This document shows, piece after piece, positions 32,092-40,955 of a DNA stretch of 64,000 nucleotides. The DNA comes from Magnetospirillum sp. UT-4 (lineage in GTDB: Bacteria; Pseudomonadota; Alphaproteobacteria; Rhodospirillales; Magnetospirillaceae), in assembly GCF_902729435.1 (NCBI RefSeq), contig NZ_LR746521.1, positions 149,011-213,010 of the forward strand. The letters are read 5' to 3'. Under the pieces are notes generated by a model that did no database searches, had not been told where the DNA came from, and saw only the letters and a program-made list of their open reading frames with translations. Position 1 is the first letter of the stretch. The number at the start of each line of letters is the position of its first letter. The position numbers and the translations under genes were made by a program.

Positions 32092-32537
32092 ACCGCGACA
32101 CCGCACGGAAATACGTTCTTCTGCTGGTCGAGGACGACCCCGCCGATGCCCATCTCGTCCGCCTGGCCTTTGCCGGCAACGACTTCAACGTCGATTTCCA
32201 CATGGTGCGCGACGGCGTCGAGGCGTTCGAGTTCCTCCGCCGCGTGGGGGACAGATTCCAATCGGCGCCGCGGCCCGACGTGATCCTGCTCGACCTCAAC
32301 ATGCCGCGCATGGATGGCCGCGAGTTCCTGGCGGCGATCAAGAAGGACGAAGGCCTGCGCTCCATTCCGGTGGTGGTCCTGACCACCTCGGACGTGGAAC
32401 GCGACACCGTCGCCTCGTACCGCATGGGGGCGGCGGGGTATCTGGTCAAGCCGGTCGACATCGACCGCTTCCGCAACGAGATCCGCCAGTTCGAGGACTA
32501 TTGGTTCTCGGTGGTGCGGCTGCCCGAACGCCGCTGA
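32088..32537 (+). CDS. Single-domain response regulator (Rcp1-like)
   Basis: A 149-residue receiver domain with no output domain. Seen: the acidic pair VEDDPADAHLV, phosphoacceptor Asp69 in VILLDLNMPRMDG, the switch threonine region VVLTTSD, and the lysine in AAGYLVKPVD. The ATG overlaps the kinase stop (ATGA), so the two are translationally coupled partners. The family is the Rcp1 type that follows phytochrome-like kinases; the downstream phosphotransfer target is not visible. modB starts seven bases after its stop, so modBC may be transcribed with this pair. Confidence 0.93.
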   Translation: MNRDTARKYVLLLVEDDPADAHLVRLAFAGNDFNVDFHMVRDGVEAFEFLRRVGDRFQSAPRPDVILLDLNMPRMDGREFLAAIKKDEGLRSIPVVVLTTSDVERDTVASYRMGAAGYLVKPVDIDRFRNEIRQFEDYWFSVVRLPERR

Positions 32538-32544
32538 CCCGGCC

Positions 32545-33237
32545 ATGTTCACGCTGACGGAACTGGAACGGGAGGCTTTGACCCTGTCCCTGCTGGTGTC
32601 GGGCTGGGCGGTCGCCGGCTCGTTGCCCTTCGGCGTGCTGTTCGCCTGGCTGCTGGCGCGGCGCGAATTTCCCGGCAAGTCGCTGGTGGACGGCATCATC
32701 CACCTGCCACTGGTGCTGCCGCCGGTGGTGGTGGGCTATTTCCTGCTGGTCACCCTGGGCCGCCGCGGCCCGGTGGGGGCCTGGTTGTACGACTGGTTCG
32801 GCGTTACCGTCGCCTTCACCTGGAAGGGGGCGGCCATCGCCTCGGCGGTGGTGGCGTTTCCGCTGATGGTGCGCGCCATCCGCCTGTCGCTGGAGGGGGT
32901 CGATCGCGGCCTCGAGCAGGCCGCCCGCACCCTGGGCTGCGGCCCCGTCCGCACCTTCGCCACCGTCACCCTGCCGCTGGTGCTGCCGGGTATCCTGACC
33001 GGCATGATCCTGTGCTTCGCCCGCTCGCTGTCCGAGTTCGGCGCCACCATCACCTTCGTCTCCAACATCCCGGGCGAGACCCGCACGCTGCCCATCGCCC
33101 TGTACGCCCTGACCCAGCTGCCCGGCGGTGACGAGGCGGCGATGCGGCTGTGCCTGATTTCGGTGGCGGTGGCGTTCCTGGCGCTGCTGGCCTCGGAAGT
33201 GCTGTCGCGGCGGGTCCAGGCCCGCCTCAGGGGCTGA
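32545..33237 (+). CDS. modB: Molybdate ABC transporter permease ModB
   Basis: A 230-residue inner-membrane permease with about five or six TM helices. Family features are LPLVLPPVVVGYFLL near the N-terminus, the ATPase-contact EAA loop EQAARTLGCGPVRTFATVTLPLVLPGIL (contact Gly included), and the typical ModB sequence RSLSEFGATITFVSNIPGET. Molybdate taken up here feeds FeMo-co assembly (nifQ, nifE, nifN downstream in the window) and the molybdopterin route (mobA). It is directly followed by modC. No modA binding protein precedes it, which is unusual. Confidence 0.95.
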   Translation: MFTLTELEREALTLSLLVSGWAVAGSLPFGVLFAWLLARREFPGKSLVDGIIHLPLVLPPVVVGYFLLVTLGRRGPVGAWLYDWFGVTVAFTWKGAAIASAVVAFPLMVRAIRLSLEGVDRGLEQAARTLGCGPVRTFATVTLPLVLPGILTGMILCFARSLSEFGATITFVSNIPGETRTLPIALYALTQLPGGDEAAMRLCLISVAVAFLALLASEVLSRRVQARLRG

Positions 33238-33247
33238 GGCGCCGGCC

Positions 33248-34357
33248 ATGCTGGAGATCGCCGCCTCCCGTCTGCAGGGCGCCTTCAAGGTGGACGTCGA
33301 CCTGGTCGCCGGAAGCGGTGTGACCGCACTGTTCGGCCGTTCCGGCTCGGGCAAGACCTCGGTGATCAACATGGTGGCCGGTCTGGCGCGCCCCGATTCG
33401 GGACGCATCGTCGCCGACGGGCGGGTGCTGTTCGATTCCCGGGCCGGCATCGACCTTGCCCCGGAACGGCGCCGCCTCGGCTACGTGTTCCAGGAGCCGC
33501 GCCTGTTCCCCCATCTCTCGGTCAGGGCCAACCTGGAATTCGGCATGCGGCTGCTGGCCCCGGCCGAGCGGTCCGTGCGTTGGGACGACGTGGTCGGCGT
33601 GCTCGGCATCGGCCATCTGCTGGATCGCCGGCCGGCCCGTCTGTCGGGCGGCGAGAAGCAGCGCGTGGCCATCGGCCGCGCCCTGCTGGCCTCGCCGCAG
33701 GTGCTGCTGATGGACGAGCCGCTGGCGGCGCTCGACACCCAGCGCAAGGCGGAACTGCTGCCCTTCATCGCCCAGCTGTCGCGGCGCTTCCAGGTGCCCA
33801 TCCTCTACGTCAGCCACGCCATGGACGAGGTGCTGCGGCTGGCCGACACCCTGGTCCTGATGGATGGGGGGCGGGCGGCCGCGGTGGGGCCGGTCGAGGA
33901 CCTGCTGTCCAACCCCGACCTGCGCCCGCTGACCGGCCGCTACGACGCCGGGGCGGTCATCACCGCGACGGTGGCCGGCCACGATTCCGCCTACGGCATC
34001 TCGCGCCTGGCCTTCTCGGGCGGAACCCTGGTGGTGGCGCGCTGCGACCAGGCGGTGGGAACCACCGTGCGCGTGCGCGTCCATGCCCGCGACATCGCCA
34101 TCGCCGTCGAGGCGCCGGCGCGGGTGAGCGTCCGCAACGTCCTGCCGGCGGTGGTGCGCTCGGCCGGACTGGCCGAAGGCCACCTGGTGGACGTCATGCT
34201 CGACTGCGGCGGCACTTCGCTATGGGCCCAGATCACCGCCCATGCCCAGGCGCAGCTGCAACTGGTGAAGGGCATGCGGGTCCATGCCCTGATCAAGGCG
34301 GTGACCATCTCCCGCGGCGACGTCGCCGGCCGTCCCGAGTCCAGCCCGGGCAAATAG
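33248..34357 (+). CDS. modC: Molybdate ABC transporter ATP-binding protein ModC
   Basis: A 369-residue ATPase. Walker A is FGRSGSGKTS, the Q-loop is YVFQEPRLFPHLS, the signature is LSGGEKQRVAIGRALL, Walker B is VLLMDEPLAALD, and the switch His is in ILYVSHAMDE. The C-terminal part (about 285-360) is the Mop/TOBE molybdate-binding domain (SVRNVLPAVV, VMLDCGGTSLWAQIT), the mark of ModC rather than other importers. It energises ModB and can sense cytoplasmic oxyanion. It starts ten bases after modB. Confidence 0.95.
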   Translation: MLEIAASRLQGAFKVDVDLVAGSGVTALFGRSGSGKTSVINMVAGLARPDSGRIVADGRVLFDSRAGIDLAPERRRLGYVFQEPRLFPHLSVRANLEFGMRLLAPAERSVRWDDVVGVLGIGHLLDRRPARLSGGEKQRVAIGRALLASPQVLLMDEPLAALDTQRKAELLPFIAQLSRRFQVPILYVSHAMDEVLRLADTLVLMDGGRAAAVGPVEDLLSNPDLRPLTGRYDAGAVITATVAGHDSAYGISRLAFSGGTLVVARCDQAVGTTVRVRVHARDIAIAVEAPARVSVRNVLPAVVRSAGLAEGHLVDVMLDCGGTSLWAQITAHAQAQLQLVKGMRVHALIKAVTISRGDVAGRPESSPGK

Positions 34358-34429
34358 AAGCGGCAAGTTTGCCCTTGTGCGCAAGGCGGCCCTTTCTCAA
34401 TATTCCCCGGTATGCAACGGGAGGCAGGG

Positions 34430-34780
34430 ATGCGCGAAGAACTCAGTGATCTGAAGCGGCACATCTACGAGGATGGCAGCATCTCGGACGGCGAGGTCAA
34501 GCTGCTGAAGGACGTTTTCGCCCGCTACGGCCTGGGCGAGGACGAGGCGGGGTTGCTGCTCGACCTCAACACCGTTCTCAGCGGCGAGGACCACGCCGCC
34601 AGCTTCGAGGCCCTGTTCATCGACAGCCTGGTCGCCTACCTGTCCGAGGGCGAGCGCTGGGACTGGCTGCGCAGCCGGCTGCTGAAGGACGGCACCGTCG
34701 ACGCCCTGGAACGCCGCATGCTGGCCGCCTGCCGCGACAAGGGGCTGGCCCTGCCGGCCGATCTGGCGGGGTTCGTGTAG
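34430..34780 (+). CDS. Small acidic helical protein, unknown function
   Basis: A 116-residue, acidic, all-helical soluble protein with no Cys cluster, signal or TM segment. MREELSDLKRHIYEDGSIS and GEVKLLKDVFARYGLGEDEAGLLL loosely recall TerB-like or EF-hand-like small domains, and DGSISDGE and DGTVDALE could be calcium-type loops, but I cannot assign a family. GGGAGG lies six bases before the ATG at 34430, which favours it over the ATG at 34412. About the last 40 bases of the gene, including the TAG, are repeated three more times downstream in the tandem array. Confidence 0.75.
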   Translation: MREELSDLKRHIYEDGSISDGEVKLLKDVFARYGLGEDEAGLLLDLNTVLSGEDHAASFEALFIDSLVAYLSEGERWDWLRSRLLKDGTVDALERRMLAACRDKGLALPADLAGFV

Positions 34781-35051
34781 ACCTCGGGCCTGCCAGGGAG
34801 GATGGATTCACCACGAAGACACGAAGGGCACGAAGAAGGCACAGAGGGAAAAAACCGTTCTCTGTGACTTCTCTGTGCCTCTGTGTCTCTGTGGTTATTC
34901 CCCCGCCGCGCACAATAACCGTCGTCCCCGCGCAGGCGGGGACCCAGGGGGGGCACCGCCAGCTTGTCTGCGACTCCTGGGTTCCCGCCTTCGCGGGAAC
35001 GACGGAAGAGGATGGTGCTGGGGGCGGCACCCCAGCGTCTGAGGGCCGCGG

Positions 35052-35160
35052 TCAGCGTGACAGGACGCGGAAGACCTGCTCCAGCAGCTGGTCGACGCGC
35101 TTGCCCGATCCGCCGCCATCGGTTCCGTCCACCGACGGAGCCGGGGGGATCGGCGGGGCC
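35052..35160 (-). pseudogene. Detached C-terminal fragment of the coiled-coil gene, copy 1
   Basis: It encodes about 35 residues ending GSGKRVDQLLEQVFRVLSR and a stop, nearly identical to the tail of the 36294-38066 gene. The VDGTDGGG variant replaces IDGSDGGG. No start or upstream gene body is present. Confidence 0.8.
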
Positions 35161-35475
35161 GGCGGGGGCGGGGCCTGCCGGCCGATCTGGCGGGGTTCGT
35201 GTAGACCTCGGGCCTGCCAGGGAGGATGGATTCACCACGAAGACACGAAGGGCACGAAGAAGGCACAGAGGGAAAAAACCGTTCTCTGTGACTTCTCTGT
35301 GTCTCTGTGTCTCTGTGGTTATTCCCCCGCCGCGCACAATAACCGTCGTCCCCGCGCAGGCGGGGACCCAGGGGGGGCACCGCCAGCTTGTTCGCGACTC
35401 CTGGGTTCCCGCCTTCGCGGGAACGACGGAAGAGGATGGTGCTGGGGGCGGCACCCCAGCGTCTGAGGGCCGCGG

Positions 35476-35585
35476 TCAGCGTGACAGGACGCGGAAGACC
35501 TGCTCCAGCAGCTGGTCGACGCGCTTGCCCGATCCGCCGCCATCGCTGCCGTCGACGGACGGAGCCGGGGGGATCGGCGGGGCCG
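35476..35585 (-). pseudogene. Detached C-terminal fragment of the coiled-coil gene, copy 2
   Basis: Same tail with VDGSDGGG. It fuses upstream into the helical-gene tail at a GGCGGGGGCTGGCCCTGCC junction. Confidence 0.8.
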
Positions 35586-35877
35586 GCGGGGGCTGGCCCT
35601 GCCGGCCGATCTGGCGGGGTTCGTGTAGACCTCGGGCCTGCCAGGGAGGATGGATTCACCACGAAGACACGAAGGGCACGAAGAAGGCACAGAGGGAAAA
35701 AACCGTTCTCTGTGTCTCTGTGTCTCTGTGGTTATTCCCCCGCCGCGCACAATAACCGTCGTCCCCGCGCAGGCGGGGACCCAGGGGCGGCACCGCCAGC
35801 TTCCTGGGTTCCCGCCTTTGCGGGAACGACGGAAGAGGATGGTGCTGGGGGCGGCACCCCAGCGTCTGAGTGCGCGG

Positions 35878-35990
35878 TCAGCGTGACAGGACGCGGAAGA
35901 CCTGTTCCAGCAATTGGTCGACGCGCTTGCCCGAGCCGATGCCGTCGGTTCCGTCCACCGACGGAGCCGGGGGGATCGGCGGGGCCGGCG
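35878..35990 (-). pseudogene. Detached C-terminal fragment of the coiled-coil gene, copy 3
   Basis: The most diverged copy. It carries several synonymous changes in the DQLLEQ codons and GIGSG instead of GGGSG, yet keeps the reading frame and stop. Confidence 0.8.
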
Positions 35991-36293
35991 GGGGCGGGGC
36001 CTGCCGGCCGATCTGGCGGGGTTCGTGTAGACCTCGGGCCTGCCAGGGAGGATGGATTCACCACGAAGACACGAAGGGCACGAAGAAGCCACAGAGAAAA
36101 GAAACCCTTCTCTGTGACTTCTCTGTGTCTCTATGGTTATTCCCCCGCCGCGCACAATAACCGTCGTCCCCGCGCAGGCGGGGACCCAGGGGGGGCACCG
36201 CCAGCTTGTCCGCGACTCCTGGGTTCCCGCCTTTGCGGGAACGACGGAAGAGGATGGTGCTGGGGGCGGCACCCCAGCGTCTGAGGGCCGCGG

Positions 36294-38066
36294 TCAGCGT
36301 GACAGGACGCGGAAGACCTGCTCCAGCAGCTGATCGACGCGCTTGCCCGATCCGCCGCCATCGCTGCCGTCGATGGACGGAGCCGGGGGGATCGGCGGAC
36401 TCGGCATGGGCGGCACCGGCTCTGCTTGCACCGGCGCGGCCGCAACCGGCATCGGGGCGGGAGCAGGGACGGCGGCGACCGGTGGCGGCGCGGCGGGAGC
36501 CGGAGGCGCGGCGGGAGTCGGAGGCGCGACAGGCGGCGGGGCGATGGCGACCGGGATCGGATCGGCCGCCACCTGGGGCGGCTCGAAGGCCGGCACCGGG
36601 GCGATGTCCATGCCCAGTCCGGCTTCCATGCGCGACAGCCGGCGATCCACCGCCAGCAGGCAGGCGGCGATGGATTCGCCGTTGGCCCCGGACTCGATGC
36701 GGGCTTCAAGGGTGGCGAGGCGGCCGGTCATGGCGTCCAGGGCCTCGTTGATGGGCGAGGCATCCAGTTCGATATTGGGGAACACCGGCGGCTCCTCGAC
36801 CCGGCGCTCGATGCGGGTGACGCGCTTGGCGATGGTTTCCAGGGCGCTGTTGATGGGGGTGACGTCGATCGGCGTCTGCGGGATGGCGACCGGCATGTCC
36901 TCGATCCGGCGCTCGATGCGCGACACCCGCCGGGCGATGGCCTCCAGAGCCTCGGTGGTGGGGCCGAAATCGATGGTTTGCGGCGCCGGCGCCTCCTCGA
37001 TCTTGGTTTCCACGCGGGCCAGGCGCCGGGCGATGGTGTCCAGGGTGGCGGTGGTGGGGCCCAGATCGACCGGCAGCGGCGCCGGGGCATCGTCGATCTT
37101 GTCCTCGACCCGCGACAGCCGGCGCACGATGGCCTCAAGGGTCTCGTTGACGGGGCCGAGATCGGTCGGGCGGGGAACCTCGTCCACCTTGGTTTCGATC
37201 TGGGCGAGCCGGCGGCCCAGCGCCTCGATGGCGGCGGTGGCGGGCGACAGATCGACGGGGGCCGGCGCGGGCGCCGCCTCGATCCGGCTTTCGACCCGCG
37301 ACACCCGCCGGGCGATGGTTTCCAGCAGGGTGGCGATGGGGGTGTCGCCGTTGTCGATGCGGCCGACCTTGTCCTCGACCCGCGACACGCGGCGGGCCAC
37401 GGTTTCCAGCAGGGTCACCAGCGAGCCGTCGGCGGCGGTGACGCGGCCGACCTTGTCCTCCACCTGCGACAGCCGGCGGGAGATGGTCTCCATCAGGTCG
37501 GTGAACGGGGCGAGGTCGATGGCCGGGGTCGCCGGCGCGGCGGCGGTGCGGGCGTCGATGGTGGTCAGCCGCTCGCTGATGGTCGACAGCAGCTCGACCG
37601 CCTCGTCGTTGTCGGCGATGGTGCCGGTCTTCTGCTCGAGGCGGTTCAGGCGGTCCGAAACGTGGTCGAAGCCGGCGGCGGTGTCCTGGGCCGAGGACTG
37701 GATGGCGTTGCGCAACCCGGCCAGATGCTGGCTGACGGTCTTCAGCGCGCTGGCGAAGGCCTCGATGGCGGCCAGCGCCTGGAGGTCGCGGCGCTCCATG
37801 CGCGCCAGGGTCTCCAGCACCGCCTCGGCGGCATAGGTGCGGCTGCTGGCGTTGAGCGCCTCGAAGGTGAAGGACAGCGCCTCCAGCCGGTCGATCAGCG
37901 GGGCGACGGCGGGATCGGGCTCGGCGAGGACCGGGCGCGGGGAGCGCAGCGCGGGCGGCGGCGAGTCGAGCGGGACGGCAAGCCCCTCCGCCGTCCTGGC
38001 GGGTGCGTCGGCCCTGGCGCCCTGCGCCTTGCCGGGGGGATTGCCGGTGATGATCCTGAACGTCAT
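36294..38066 (-). CDS. Repetitive coiled-coil protein, unknown function
   Basis: A 590-residue protein with no signal peptide or TM helix. Residues about 160-480 hold about eleven copies of an amphipathic unit of 27-40 residues with the core LETIARRVSRVEDKIG (variants LMETISRRLSQVEDKVG, TLDTIARRLARVETKIE, ALEAIARRVSRIERRIE), each separated by a Pro/Ala linker. Residues about 490-560 are Pro/Ala-rich. The end is GSGKRVDQLLEQVFRVLSR. It is probably an elongated cytoplasmic oligomer or scaffold; I do not recognise the family. Its last 110 bp are repeated three times downstream, so recombination could swap tails. Repeat-unit number may vary between strains. Confidence 0.8.
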   Translation of the reverse strand: MTFRIITGNPPGKAQGARADAPARTAEGLAVPLDSPPPALRSPRPVLAEPDPAVAPLIDRLEALSFTFEALNASSRTYAAEAVLETLARMERRDLQALAAIEAFASALKTVSQHLAGLRNAIQSSAQDTAAGFDHVSDRLNRLEQKTGTIADNDEAVELLSTISERLTTIDARTAAAPATPAIDLAPFTDLMETISRRLSQVEDKVGRVTAADGSLVTLLETVARRVSRVEDKVGRIDNGDTPIATLLETIARRVSRVESRIEAAPAPAPVDLSPATAAIEALGRRLAQIETKVDEVPRPTDLGPVNETLEAIVRRLSRVEDKIDDAPAPLPVDLGPTTATLDTIARRLARVETKIEEAPAPQTIDFGPTTEALEAIARRVSRIERRIEDMPVAIPQTPIDVTPINSALETIAKRVTRIERRVEEPPVFPNIELDASPINEALDAMTGRLATLEARIESGANGESIAACLLAVDRRLSRMEAGLGMDIAPVPAFEPPQVAADPIPVAIAPPPVAPPTPAAPPAPAAPPPVAAVPAPAPMPVAAAPVQAEPVPPMPSPPIPPAPSIDGSDGGGSGKRVDQLLEQVFRVLSR

Positions 38067-38221
38067 GGCACAGCCCGAGCCCTAACTGGAAGCCCCCACT
38101 ATGCCTCCGCCGTCAATGAGTTACAAGTCTTCCCGCAAGATGCGACTGCAACAAAATGCGCCAACGGATTGTCTCTGTTCAGAAAATTACCTGAAGGTTA
38201 ATGGACGAAGGTAATGGTGCC

Positions 38222-38848
38222 TCAGGCCGCCAGGGCGGGAGCGTCCTCGCGGTAGCCGTCGAAGAACTCCGCCGCGCGGTCGCGGAAACCGCTCAGGCCA
38301 TCGGCGACGATGCCCGGCAGCTCGACGCCCGGAACCAGCTTGAGGGGGTCGCAGTCGGGCCGTTCGTTGCCGTGCAGGATGCCCAGCAGCAGGGCATAGT
38401 GAATCATCGCGTCGGCCCAGTCGCTGCGGGCGACGGCGCCGCGCAGGCCGGCGGCGTCGTTGCGGAAGGCGCCCAGGACGTCGCCCTCTTCGACATAGGC
38501 GCAGGCGACGCGGTTGGCGTAGTACTCGGACGACATGCGGTGGGCCAGGTGCCAGTGGGCGGGCATGGACAGGCTGAGATTGGCGAAGGTCTCCTCGCGC
38601 CGCACCGAGATGTCCGACACGTGCGCCAGTTCGTGGGCGACGGTGAAGGGGTTGGTGCAGGCCAGGTACATGGTCATGTCGAGGCCGTCGCCGACCCGCA
38701 CCGGCTCGACCTTGCCGTTGTAGCCGGGCAGGTGGGCGCGCTCGATGCGGGACAGTTCGTCCAGGTGAAAGCTGTCCTGGCGGAAACGGTCCACCATGCC
38801 GGTGACGGTGGCGCGATCGGCGCCGGTGAGATTGACCATCTGGACCAT
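38222..38848 (-). CDS. Putative HExxH zinc metallopeptidase
   Basis: A 208-residue soluble protein. TNPFTVAHELAHVSD contains the HExxH zinc-binding and catalytic motif (HELAH) in a helix, followed about 30 residues later by SSEYYANRVACAYVEEGD, which could supply the third ligand, as in ImmA/IrrE-type (DUF955) peptidases. The remainder is helical. The ATG at 38848 was chosen because GGAAGG lies eight bases before it. No partner repressor gene is adjacent, so a role in a regulatory proteolysis pair is not supported by context. Function is unknown. Confidence 0.7.
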   Translation of the reverse strand: MVQMVNLTGADRATVTGMVDRFRQDSFHLDELSRIERAHLPGYNGKVEPVRVGDGLDMTMYLACTNPFTVAHELAHVSDISVRREETFANLSLSMPAHWHLAHRMSSEYYANRVACAYVEEGDVLGAFRNDAAGLRGAVARSDWADAMIHYALLLGILHGNERPDCDPLKLVPGVELPGIVADGLSGFRDRAAEFFDGYREDAPALAA

Positions 38849-38935
38849 GGCGGGGACCTTCCTCCCAGGTGTCATGCCAACGGAGGTAGGTTGTCCGAAC
38901 CGGGGTACCCCTGTCACTGCCGCAAAGGGGGTAGG

Positions 38936-40288
38936 TCAGCCGAGGCGGGGACCGGGGCGGGGACGGGCGGGGGCGGGGCCGACCACGCGGCCCCATAGGT
39001 CGTGATCCTCGGCGTGCTCGATCTCGGCCAGCACCAGGTCGCCGGGGGCCAGCCCGTCCGGCGCGTCCATGAAGACGCAGCCGTCCACCTCGGGACTGTC
39101 GGCCGACGAGCGTCCGTAGGCGCCCTCGTCGTCGATTTCGTCCACCAGCACCTCGATGGTGCGGCCGACCTTGGCCTGGCCGCGCTGGTGCGACACCTGG
39201 CGCGCCACCTCCATCAGGCGGTTGTAGCGCTCTTCCTTCTCGTCCTCGTCGACCTGGGGCAGGGCATTGGCGGCGGCGCCCTTGACGTCCTCGTACTTGA
39301 AGCAGCCGACACGGTCGAGCTGCGCCTCCTCCAGCCAGTCGAGCAGGAATTCGAACTCCTCCTCGGTCTCGCCGGGGAAGCCGACGATGAAGGTGGAGCG
39401 GATGGCGAGGTCGGGGCAGATGTCGCGCCAGCCGCGGATGCGCTCCAGCAGGCGCTCGTGGTCGGCGGGGCGGCGCATGGATTTCAGCACCCGCGGATGG
39501 GCGTGCTGGAACGGGATGTCCAGGTAGGGCAGCAGCTTGCCCTCGGCCATCAGCGGGATGACCTCGTGCACATGGGGATAGGGGTAGACGTAGTGCAGCC
39601 GCACCCACACCCCGAGATCACCCAGCGCCGAAGCCAGCTCGGTGAGCCGCGCCTTGACCGGGCGGCCGTGCCAGGAACTGGCGGCGTGGCGCAGGTCGAG
39701 GCCGTAGGCGCCGGTGTCCTGGCTGATCACCAGCACTTCCCGGACCCCGGCCATGGCCAGGCGCTCGGCCTCCTCCAGCACGTCGGCGGCCGGGCGGCTG
39801 GCCAGATCGCCGCGGATGGAGGGGATGATGCAGAAGCTGCAGCGGTGGTTGCAGCCCTCGGAAATCTTCAGATAGGCGTAATGCGCCGGGGTGAGGTGCA
39901 GCCCCTCCGGCGGCACCAGCGATTGCAGCGGGTCGGCCAGCGGCGGCACCGCCTCGTGGACGGCGGCCACCACCTGCTCGTACTGGTGCGGCCCGGTCAC
40001 CGCCAGCACGCCGGCATGGACCTGGCGGATGGCGGCCTCGTCGATGCCCATGCAGCCGGTGACGATGACGCGGCCGTTCTCGGCCATGGCCTCGCCGATG
40101 GCCTCCAGCGATTCGGCGCGGGCGGAATCGAGGAAGCCGCAGGTGTTGACGATGACCACGTCGGCGCCGTCGTAGGTGCCCGAGATGTCGTAGCCCTCGG
40201 CCCGCAGGCGGGTCAGGATGCGCTCGGAATCCACCAGCGCCTTGGCGCAGCCGAGGCTGACGATGCCGACTTTCGGAACTGACACCAT
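38936..40288 (-). CDS. rimO: Ribosomal protein S12 methylthiotransferase RimO
   Basis: A 450-residue radical SAM enzyme that adds a methylthio group to the conserved Asp of ribosomal protein S12. The N-terminal UPF0004 domain binds one cluster ([28 protein letters not shown]). The radical SAM core has [15 protein letters not shown], giving CxxxCxxC for the SAM cluster. The TRAM domain is at the C-terminus ([23 protein letters not shown]). [14 protein letters not shown] and [16 protein letters not shown] are RimO-type rather than MiaB-type. Length is normal; it lies upstream of the Zn-peptidase gene on the same strand. Confidence 0.95.
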   Translation of the reverse strand: MVSVPKVGIVSLGCAKALVDSERILTRLRAEGYDISGTYDGADVVIVNTCGFLDSARAESLEAIGEAMAENGRVIVTGCMGIDEAAIRQVHAGVLAVTGPHQYEQVVAAVHEAVPPLADPLQSLVPPEGLHLTPAHYAYLKISEGCNHRCSFCIIPSIRGDLASRPAADVLEEAERLAMAGVREVLVISQDTGAYGLDLRHAASSWHGRPVKARLTELASALGDLGVWVRLHYVYPYPHVHEVIPLMAEGKLLPYLDIPFQHAHPRVLKSMRRPADHERLLERIRGWRDICPDLAIRSTFIVGFPGETEEEFEFLLDWLEEAQLDRVGCFKYEDVKGAAANALPQVDEDEKEERYNRLMEVARQVSHQRGQAKVGRTIEVLVDEIDDEGAYGRSSADSPEVDGCVFMDAPDGLAPGDLVLAEIEHAEDHDLWGRVVGPAPARPRPGPRLG

Positions 40289-40336
40289 TCATCTCCCTCG
40301 AAGGCGCGGCCTTCCTACGCCCAAACCGGGCCGCGT

Positions 40337-40924
40337 TCAAGGGGAGAGCAGGGCCTCGACGCGGGCGGCGTCGGCCGGCGTGTTGACGTTGGCGAAGGGA
40401 TCGAGCGGTTCCGCCGGCCATTCGACCACCACCGGGCCGAAGCGGTCGAGGATCAGGCCGGCCTTGCGCTCGCCCGCCTCCAGCATCCGCCGCAGCCGGG
40501 GGCCATGAGCCACCGGCCACAGGGCGAAGACCGGGTGGACGCGCCCGCCCGAGGCGGCCACCGCCATGCCGTCGCCCGCCGCCAGCCGCGCCACCAGATC
40601 GGCGGGCAGCAGCGGGCTGTCGCAGGGCGCCGTCGCCAGCCAGGAATAACCCCGCGCGGCGGCCAGCTCGAGCCCGGTCAGCACCCCCACCATGGGGCCG
40701 CCGCGGCCGGGCAGGGCATCGGCGACCATCTCCAGACCGGCCGCCGGCGGGGTATCGGCATTGCTGTTGAGCACCAAGGCGCCCACCTGCGGCCGCAGCC
40801 GGGCGATCACCCGCTCCAGCATGGCGGTTCCGGCCAGCGGCAGCAGGGCCTTGTCGGCCCCGCCCATCCGCCGCGACAGACCGCCGGCCAGAACCAGTCC
40901 GAGAATGTGCCCGCGCTCGACCAT
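40337..40924 (-). CDS. mobA: Molybdenum cofactor guanylyltransferase MobA
   Basis: A 195-residue nucleotidyltransferase that attaches GMP to molybdopterin, giving the bis-MGD cofactor of nitrate reductase, DMSO reductase and formate dehydrogenase types. The N-terminal GTP-binding signature is GLVLAGGLSRRMGGADKALLPLAG. Mg-binding and base-recognition parts include APCDSPLLPADLV and HPVFALW, and the end FANVNTPADAARVEALL is typical. Together with modBC and nifQ it adds to the molybdenum theme of the region. Confidence 0.93.
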   Translation of the reverse strand: MVERGHILGLVLAGGLSRRMGGADKALLPLAGTAMLERVIARLRPQVGALVLNSNADTPPAAGLEMVADALPGRGGPMVGVLTGLELAAARGYSWLATAPCDSPLLPADLVARLAAGDGMAVAASGGRVHPVFALWPVAHGPRLRRMLEAGERKAGLILDRFGPVVVEWPAEPLDPFANVNTPADAARVEALLSP

Positions 40925-40955
40925 GCCCGCCAGGGTACGGCGCGGCGGACATGTG

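Larger units (their letters stand above)
34740..36400. repeat. Tandem array of a convergent-gene junction, about four units of 402-424 bp
   Basis: Each unit has the same order: the 3' tail of the small helical gene (stop codons at 34778, 35202, 35626, 36028), a palindromic TTCACCACGAAGACACGAAG...CTCTGTGGTTATT repeat, two hairpins CCCGCGCAGGCGGGG and TTCCCGCCTTCGCGGGAA, the sequence GTGCTGGGGGCGGCACC, and about 110 bp matching the 3' end of the coiled-coil gene (stop codons at 35052, 35476, 35878, 36294). Only the first helical-gene tail and the last coiled-coil tail are attached to full genes. Spacings are 424, 424 and 402 bp for the first set. Nothing else was found in 34781-36293. Confidence 0.9.

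Noticed and set aside
34740-36400. CRISPR array
   Set aside because: Units are about 400 bp with gene tails and hairpins. There are no short direct repeats with unique spacers and no cas genes.
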